A stretch of 64,000 nt of DNA from Tetradesmus obliquus. Its lineage: Eukaryota > Chlorophyta > Chlorophyceae > Sphaeropleales > Scenedesmaceae. Position numbers and translations under genes: made by a program. The notes under the pieces were generated by a model, which made no database searches, was not told the DNA's origin, and was given only the letters and a program-made list of their open reading frames with translations. Positions 57,183-64,000 of this stretch are shown in pieces (the stretch's first letter is position 1; every line of letters begins with the position of its first letter). The stretch spans positions 186,001 through 250,000 of the forward strand of contig CP126206.1 in the NCBI GenBank assembly GCA_030272155.1, in the 5' to 3' direction.

Positions 57183-59812
57183 ATGAGGTGGTGGACAGTG
57201 ATCAGCGTGATCTTGCTGGCCATCACTGCCACGGCTGCAGCAACCACCACACCCAACAGCAGGGCGTCTCTGCAGCGGCAGCAGCACGCTGCGAGGCAAG
57301 CAGATCGCGATGATCGACACGAGGAAGGTGAGTGGTGCCGGTATGGATGTTGTGCGGGCACTGATGTCTTCAGAATGTTCGCGAACTTATGCAGAGCGAG
57401 CAGTGATCGTCACTGTGAGGCAAGGTGGGCTGCGCTAAACGCTTCCATTCCTGCTGCCGATTGTTGATATTGCAGTGGGAGTTTCACCCGCTGCAATTGG
57501 AGCTCCACTCGCCAGTCCACCTGCAACAGATGCAGCTCAGCCAGCAGCAGCTCAGACACCAGGTGCGTCAACAGCAGCAGCACAGCCAGCACAACAGACG
57601 ATGCTGGAATGTTGGAATTTCCGAGAAAGCAGCTTCTGGACGTTTGATGTTCAGCTTGACGTCTTCCAGCAGCTCATGTCTGATGTTGCCTGCCTGCATG
57701 CCTGCCTGCCTGCAGGTGCTGCCACAGAGCCAGTGGGCCAGCTGCCACCCAATGTTCAGCAGCGGCAGCAACAGTTCCTTGCCAGCATGCTCTCTGCACC
57801 GCAGCCTGTGCAGTCTGCCTACCAGAATGCGCTGCAGGTTCTGCAGCGGCGCTTGCAGGAACAGGCAGCAGCCCGTGCTGCTGTAGCAGCAGCAGCCCAG
57901 CAAGCGCGTCCAGCAGCCCAGCAGGCGGGTGCAGCAGCCCAGCCCCAAGTTACCACTGCATCAGCGCAGTTCTTGGCAGAGGTGACAGTGCCTGAGCAGG
58001 GGCACCCGCACCGGCCAGTTCTTCTTCCAGCTCGCGTGCTGCGGGTGACATCTCAGCAGCACCTGCAGCAGGTGCTTGCTCAGTTGGAACATGAGTTTGA
58101 CGTACCGCTGCAGTACTCCGTGCAGTATCTGCTGCCAGCAAAGCCACCCATGCAGCCGCAGCTGCCGCCTCAGCAGCCGCCTGTGCAGCCACCGCCAATT
58201 TGCGCCGCAGCAAGGCATTGTTGCCGAGCAGCTGCAGCGCTTCCCTGTGCGGCAGCAGCAGGCAAAGCGTGATGCCTTGCTGCCGCAGCTGAATGCCGCA
58301 CAGCGTGTCGTGTATGATGCTGTGATGCAAGCTGTGCTGGGCGGAGGTGAGGATAGCAACACAGCGTTTTTTGTGTATGGGTTGGGTGGGGCAGGCAAGA
58401 CCTTTTTGTACGAAGCGCTGTTGTGCGCTGTGCGTGCAGAAGGCAAGGTTGCTCTTGCAAGTGCATCCTCAGGCATTGCTGCGCTGCTGCTGCCTGGGGG
58501 GCGCACTGCACACTCCACATTCAAGATTCCTGTAGCGCGTCTGCATGCAGAATCCACGTGCAATGTGTCTGCACAGAGTGCTGTGGCTGAGCTGCTGAGG
58601 GCTGCAGACTTGATTGTGTGGGATGAGGCGCCCATGGTCCACAGGCATGCCTTTGAGGCTGTTGATCGCATGTTGCGCGACATAATGAGGAGTGTTGCTC
58701 CAGCAAATGAGGACAAGCTGTTTGGTGGAAAGGTTGTGGTGTTTGGTGGTGACTTCAGGCAGGTGCTGCCTGTGGTGCCGCGCGGCACACGTGGTCATAT
58801 TGTCAATGCTGCACTCAACCAGTCCTCTGCACTGTGGCCGCACATTGTGGTGCACCGCCTGCATGAGAATATGCGTGTGCGAACTCTGATGGCAGCATGT
58901 GATGCAGCTGCTGCCGCAAGGCAGCAGCAGTTTGCAGATTGGCTGCAGCGCGTGGGCGAGGGCACCGAGCCCACATGCGCTGCTGTAGGCGAGGATTACA
59001 TACGCCTGCCTGATGAGGTCGTGTGTGGCGGAGGGCAGCAAGAGGGCACTTTGCAGGAATCGATAGATGCTGTGTATGGGGTATTTGACAGCCAAAGCGG
59101 TGATGCTGCACGACAGCAGTACATTGTGGAGCGTGCGATCCTTACGCCTCTGAATGATGATGTTGATGCAGTGAATGATCTGATGACAGCAAGGATGTGT
59201 GCACCCCGGCCTGACGGTGTTCAGGTTGAGAGCCGTGTGTACAGCAGTGCTGACTCAGTGGTGCGCGGTGAGCAACAAGGTCACCTGTATCCACCAGAGT
59301 TTTTGAACACTCTGCGCATGTCTGGCTTGCCGCCACACAAGCTGCGCTTGCACGTTGGGTGCCCTATCATTCTGCTGCGCAACATGTCTGCAGGATTGGC
59401 GAATGGCACACGCATGGTGGTCACGAAACTCATGGACAACTTCATCCAGGCAAAGGTGGCCACAGGCCCTGTAAAGGGCCGAGTGGTGTGGCTGCCACGC
59501 CTGAACCTGCAGCCCTCTGATGCACAGGCTATGCCTTTTGATATGTGCAGGCGCCAGTTTCCAGTGCGCGTTGCATATGCCATGACAATCAACAAGGCGC
59601 AGGGGCAGACCCTCAAGGCAGCAGGTGTGTACCTGCCTCGCCCTGTGTTCTCGCATGGTCAGTTGTATGTTGCCTTCTCGCGGGTTGGCATCTGGAGTGC
59701 CCTCAAGGTGTTGGTGGTTGGGGGCTTCCATGCAGCTACTGCGGCTATTGCAGCTGGTGTGTACACTAAGAATGTTGTGTATCGTGAGGTGTTCCAGGGC
59801 ATCGGGGTTTGA
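57183..59812 (+). pseudogene. PIF1-like helicase gene with N-terminal signal-like exon and a frameshift
   Basis: Exon 57183-57327 (MRWWTVISVILLAITATAAA, signal-peptide-like) ends at GTGAGT and joins in phase to 57476 onward, an Ala/Gln-rich region. Near 58200 the frame must shift by one base: upstream reads ...QPPPVQPPP then terminates at 58272, while the helicase frame resumes as FAPQQGIVAEQLQRFP. The helicase frame runs to 59812 and has Walker A GLGGAGKTFL (about 58380), ASSGIAALLLPGGRTAHSTF, DEAP box IVWDEAPM, GGDFRQVLPVVPRG, HENMRVR, and C-terminal INKAQGQTL and VAFSRV. These are SF1B PIF1 5'-3' helicase motifs. The closest flavour is the helicase of Helitrons and related eukaryotic PIF1 expansions, but no Rep/HUH domain was found. 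The shift may be a sequencing error, a tiny unrecognised intron or true decay. Confidence 0.7.
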
Positions 59813-60100
59813 GCTTCACACTCGGCACTGGAACAGTGTGCTTGAGGAACTCGGCCCTGGAGCTCTGGCATGTATTTATAATCTATCATGCTGCAGCTGC
59901 AGTGGTTGCGGTAGCTGCAAATGTCACATGCTGCAACAAGCCGCTGGCCACGTTTTGCTTATGTAACACACCAACTGTAGCTGGTGTGTAGACGCAAGAT
60001 GTTGTGTAACATGAGGTGTTCCAGGACGTTGGGGTATGAGCACCACACTTGGCACTGGAGCACTGTGCCTAAGATACTCAATAGATGCCGCTCTGGCATA
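59757..60100 (+). repeat. Decayed tandem duplication of the helicase 3' end
   Basis: The last codons and 3' flank of the helicase (59757-59872) recur in degraded form at 59981-60098. GTGTGTACACTAAGAATG matches GTGTGTAGACGCAAGATG, GAGGTGTTCCAGG is shared, and TTGGCACTGGAGCACTGTG matches TCGGCACTGGAACAGTGTG. The period is about 224 bp. The second copy has an in-frame TAG and is non-coding. Confidence 0.7.
59962..59966 (+). promoter_or_regulatory. Putative TGTAA polyadenylation signal
   Basis: TGTAA lies 150 bp past the helicase stop, on the same strand. It could be a chance match. Confidence 0.35.
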
Positions 60101-60455
60101 AGTAACTATGCTATATGCGTGCAGCTGCAGTTACCAAAGCTGCCTCACACCAAAGGGTTCGGACAGACGTCAGGCCACCTTTGTCCCGCAGCAGCACACC
60201 TGAACAACACAATGCACCTCCATGCCTGTCTTCCGTGCCAGATGCGAGTGGCGGAGCCACGGGTAACCACTAGTGTTGCAGACTTTCTGTACTGCTGCTG
60301 TTGTACTCATTGCAAGCAGCAGCAACACTTGAACCAAGGGGGTTTGGGGTCCAGATCATCACCGTATGCATCGCAGTTTGCGCGATCTACAGTCTCGCAA
60401 CGCCTGTCAACACTTCCCATGCAAATGAAAAAATGTCGCTGTTCATGTAATCAAA
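60101..60455. other. Intergenic region before the low-complexity nuclear-protein gene
   Basis: No gene is supported; it presumably contains the promoter of the gene starting at 60456. No specific element could be assigned. Confidence 0.35.
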
Positions 60456-63163
60456 ATGAGTGCCGCAGGCGACGCCACAGGCGCAGGTCCCACGCTGCAG
60501 CAGCAGCTGTCTCTGGTGTTGCATTCAACAAGGCAGGCCACAAAATGTTCGCTGACTACACTCGCTGTTTTTCAAGGCATGCAGCAGCAGGATCGGTTGT
60601 CTGCGCTGGAGGATGTGGTGAAGCGCACTCTGCAGATCGCTGCAGTGCCGCAGCTGCGCGATGGCAACAGCAAGTCAGCGGCAGTGGTGTCACTTCAAAT
60701 GCTGTCATTCAGTCTGGTGAATGAGGCAGGACTGCAGGCTGCGGGCTTCAACGAGTCAGGGGAGCTGCACCTGTACCTAGACAAAGCCCAGCAGGCAGCA
60801 GCAGGTGAGCGTGCCAATGCTGCTGGCTGTGCCAGGCCTGTTCCGTGCCAGGTACAGCAATGTTCCGTATGACTTCAACAGCCGCTTTGACTGCAGGCGG
60901 TGAAGGCAGGCAGTCGGAAGGCAGCAGTTCGTCAAGCCGCAAGTCTGGCAAGCTGAAGGCGGCTTTCAGCAGCCTTGAATGTTACATTCCCAGGCACCTC
61001 GTTGACTGCATTGTGGGTCTTGAGCCGGAGCATTTCAGCAGTGGTGCATCTGCTACATCTGTTGTGCGGCTACATCTGTTTGATAGCAGCAAATGGCCTA
61101 CAGCATGCAGCCATATGGCTTGCGCTTGCAAGCTGTCAGGTGCTGCAACAGCCTACATGTCTGTGAACGCCGCATATATATGTGCTAGAGGAATAGGGAA
61201 GGAAACAGCACCATCTCAAGTTTCCGTCTGCCTTTTTGGTGCTGCAGGTGTTCGAGGTGGCTAGCAGCGGCGGTGGCAGCAGCAGCAGCAGCGGCGGCAG
61301 GAGCAGCAGCGGCGGCAACACCACCACCACCAGCAGCAGCAGCAACAGCCGCCGCCGTCGCCGTAAGCAGCGGATTGTGGAGCCATCAGCAGCCTCCTTT
61401 GATGCTGTGCCTGCAGGTGCGGTCATTCTGTGGGAGCACAGCACGTTCAGGGGCCAGTTCTTCGCCGCGCACATGTGCGAGGGCGAGGAAGATGATCCGG
61501 TACGCTGGCCAGCGCTGCTGGGTCTGTGTGTAGAGGTGGCGCGGCTGCTGGTGCCCGGGGTGACAGTCAAACAGGCAAAAGACGCGCTGGAAAAGTGAGC
61601 AGACAGCAACCTCAGTGGCTTTGTCACACGCTGCAACATTGTGCCATCTTGGTTATCCTGCAAGCACACGCGACACAGGAGGTCAGCAGCATGCACGCAC
61701 TTGCCACAGCCATGCGATGCGGTAATGCAGGCCAATGACCATCAGCATGTCGCCCTAAATAGCAGGTTTCATCAATGCAAGTAGATTCAGCGTGCCTTGA
61801 GACTGTCAGCAGCACGCCTGTCACATACGACGCACAAGTATGCTTGTCCGCACCTCTGCCACTGTGAACCATGCAGGAAGATCACCCAGCAGGCCAGGGC
61901 CATCACCAACAGTCACATGCGCAACCATGAGCCTGCGAAGGTCGCAAAGAACCCCAACTTTGCGAAGCTGGCGGACGTTGAGGCCGCCACCAGCAAGTGG
62001 GAGCAGTCGCAGTGCTCACTGTACCTGCGGCACCTGGAGCGCGAGCAGCGGCCCGCTGGTAGCAGCGCGCCTGCTGGCAGGGTGGCCTTCCCAAGCCAGC
62101 TGGTGCATGACCTGAACGAGCTGCGTCGGAGTGCAGCTGCAAGCAGGGCTACTAGCAGTGAGGGAACTGCACCAGTTGCAGCTAGGCCTGTGGACAGCCG
62201 CATCACACCTGATGGTGGCGGCTCAGTGCGCTCCAGCGAGCAGGTGCGCTGTGGTTTGCGGGGACAGGTGGAGATGGTGGTGGTTCTGCATGGGTGGTGG
62301 TCTGCCTGACTTCCCTCTCCAAGCCTGCATGCTTGCGTGCATGCTTTTTGATTCGCCTGCCATGCACTCTGCCTGCCTTGTACTCTGTCTGTCTGCCTGC
62401 AAGCCTGCCTGCCCAATACCCTGGCTGCCTGCCCAATGCTCCGCACGCATGCCTGCCAGCCTGCCTGCGCAAGAACCTGGCTGTCTGCCCTCCAGCTTGC
62501 CGTCACTCTGCATGCCCCTGTGCCCCGTCTGTCTGCTTGACAAATATTTCAGTTTTCCAACTGTGACATCACTCTGTGCCAGACACTGATAACTCCCTTG
62601 CCGCCGTGTACCCCCCCCCCCCCCCCCCCCCCCATCCATCTGCCGTACAGCAGCAGCGCCGCGTGTCTCAAGGCCCATTCCCAGCAGTGCTACCAGCTGC
62701 AGCGGCTTTAGCAGATGCAGGGCTCGCGCCAGCAGAAGGAGGTGGTGATGCAGATGCTGGCGCTGAGGTGGATGACGACCTGGAGCAGTACCTGCAGACG
62801 GCGCAGCAGGAGCCCAGCCCTAGGCGCTCGCCCAGGAACAGATCAACTGCACCACAGCCACAGCAGCAGCAGGGACAGCAGCAGCAGGAGCAGCAGGGAC
62901 AAGACCAGCAGGAGCAGGAGGAGCTGCAGGAGCATCCCATGCCGTTTGCTCATGCAGCAGATGCTGCTGGGTTCAGTGCAACCAGCAGCAGCCGTGGCTC
63001 TGACACTGCTGCGGCCGTCACGGCTTCTGCTCCCGCTGCTGGCAGTGCAGCAGGCAGCAGCTCAGGCTCTGCAGCAGCAGCTGCTGCTGCTGCTGTCGAT
63101 GCTGTTGCTGCTGTTGGCGGCGGCGCTGGTGACGGGGCTGGTGGCGCCGCTACCGCTGCTGCA

Positions 63164-63195
<32 letters not shown>

Positions 63196-64000
63196 TCCTG
63201 CGCGCGGCGCTGCCGCGGCAAGAGCTCGCAGGGCACCGCGAGCTCAGCAGCAGACAGGCACAGGACAGCAGCACCAGCCGCCGCAGCAGCAGCCAGCAAC
63301 GGGTGCACAGGCTGCAGAGGCTGCAGCTATTGCAGAAGCACAACCAGAGTTCGACAGAGCTGTTGCAATGGTGCAGGCCTGGCGCTTAGCAGGCATGTCG
63401 GAGGAGCAGGTCAAAGAGTATGCTGAGGAGTCCTTTGGCGCGGTGAGCTGCAGGCAATGCAGACTGCAGGTTTACAGCAGACTGTACAGGTGTCGGCTGC
63501 AGTGCTCCTGCATGCATCGCAGCTGCTAGCATGATGTCCATGAGGTGGTGCATATTCTGCCGGCAAGACAGCTGCTGTGCATGATGGCCACAAGGGGTTG
63601 CATCTTCCTGCAGGCAAGACTAGGTGTGGCTATGCCTGAAGCGCGTCCTTTTGTTGTCTGTTGGCTGCGCCGTCTGCTGCAGGCGTTGTATGAGGCAGTA
63701 CTGGCTGGGCGGCAGCCAGGTGACGGAGCCATGCGCGTGCAGCACCCCACCGACCCAGGCAAGAAGACCAAGCGGCTGTCGGGCAAGGGCAAGGGCAAGA
63801 AGGGGTCAGCGGCTGCGGACGAAGGGGCTGCACTCGCGGCTCGACTCAAGCGCAAGACAGCAGCCGCAGCAGGCAAGAAGGATGCTGCGCCCAAGCGCCG
63901 CAAGCCCAACAGGCGCAAGGCGGCCGTGTCAAGCGAGGACACCGAGGAGGATGTAGGGTGCAGTGAGGATGACGCGCCTGGGGATGGCAAGGCTGCTGCA
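60456..64000 (+). CDS. Low-complexity, probably nuclear hypothetical protein (multi-exon, runs off the window)
   Basis: ATG 60456 opens exon 1 (60456-60804). It joins in phase to exon 60897 to about 61139. A further exon (about 61248-61594) joins in phase to 61877-62243, then 62651-63442, then 63683 to beyond the window. The junction between about 61139 and 61248 could not be resolved in phase. Early exons are helical (LEDVVKRTLQIAAVPQLRDG; SLECYIPRHLVDCIVGLEPE). The middle has Ser/Gly runs and RRRRRKQR, a likely nuclear localisation signal, then KKITQQARAITNSHMRNHEP. Exon 62651-63442 is Gln/Ala-rich. The last exon is lysine-rich (KKTKRLSGKGKGKKG, KRRKPNRRKAAVSSEDTEED), suggesting a chromatin- or nucleic-acid-binding tail. 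No family was recognised. Confidence 0.55.
62611..62633. repeat. C homopolymer in an intron, upstream of a 3' splice site
   Basis: A run of about 23 C precedes CATCCATCTGCCGTACAG, so it serves as an extreme polypyrimidine tract for the acceptor at 62650/62651. The run is prone to slippage and sequencing error. An open frame reading it as polyproline exists but does not match the phase of the upstream exon. Confidence 0.55.

Noticed and set aside
57183-59812. Complete Helitron
   Set aside because: Only PIF1-like helicase motifs were found. No Rep/HUH nuclease domain and no CTRR-plus-hairpin terminus was recognised, so the Helitron label is not supported.
62576-62650. Polyproline start of the 317-codon frame
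   Set aside because: Its methionine is not an ATG, the frame depends on the exact length of a C run, and the phase does not match the upstream exon. An intron ending GTACAG fits better.
1-64000. tRNA, rRNA or other structured RNA genes
   Set aside because: No cloverleaf, B-box pair or conserved rRNA stretch was recognised by eye. A covariance-model search would be needed to exclude them.

Overview
The window is nuclear DNA from a eukaryote, most likely a chlorophycean green alga. Its genes are split by introns with GTGAGT-like donors and TGCAG acceptors, its coding sequence is rich in CAG/GCA/GCT codons giving Gln and Ala runs, and TGTAA (the green-algal polyadenylation signal) lies a short way past two of the gene ends. 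No bacterial operons, rRNA or tRNA genes were recognised. Gene models were assembled by eye from reading frame, splice-site and phase agreement; none has transcript support.

Layout. 1-5.2 kb: a MITE-like inverted repeat, then a six-exon, 422-aa membrane-anchored fucosyltransferase-like gene (1580-5125). 5.2-8.8 kb: mostly non-coding, with a GC-rich palindromic island, a small hypothetical gene and a clear 291-bp TIR element. 8.8-39.1 kb: a secreted coiled-coil protein gene on the minus strand whose two exons (39020-39100 and 8827-9276) are separated by a 29.7-kb transposon array (9347-39016). The array is built from a 3559-bp 'body' (seven nearly identical copies) and a 721-bp segment with inverted-repeat ends (six copies). 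Two junctions lack the 721-bp segment and keep only CAG. One 5.0-kb block (25030-30030) is inverted, and the last 721-bp copy carries a 5'-truncated LINE.

Each body encodes two genes on opposite strands that interlock: a Tc1/mariner/IS630-like DDE transposase (465 aa, two exons) and a putative PD-(D/E)XK-like nuclease (286 aa, two exons). The second exon of each lies inside the intron of the other, and both appear to use the same palindromic CTGCAG as 3' splice site. This pair is the best candidate for an undescribed system in the window.

39.9-45.7 kb: a nine-exon, 1300-aa transposase-like gene resembling the CACTA/Plavaka (Tnp2) group. 46-55.6 kb: a Ty3/Gypsy retrotransposon on the minus strand (Gag-protease ORF and Pol ORF) sitting between two blocks of a degenerate satellite of about 250-300 bp; its Pol carries a PHD finger between RNase H and integrase. 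56-57 kb: tandem copies of a 421-bp repeat with (GTCA)n. 57.2-59.8 kb: a PIF1-like helicase gene, apparently frameshifted, with a decayed duplicate of its 3' end just downstream. 60.5 kb to the window end: a multi-exon gene for a low-complexity, lysine-rich, probably nuclear protein that runs off the window.

The window is therefore dominated by DNA transposons and retroelements inserted in and around a few host genes. The array copies are almost identical, so copy number and the inversion should be treated as dependent on the assembly.
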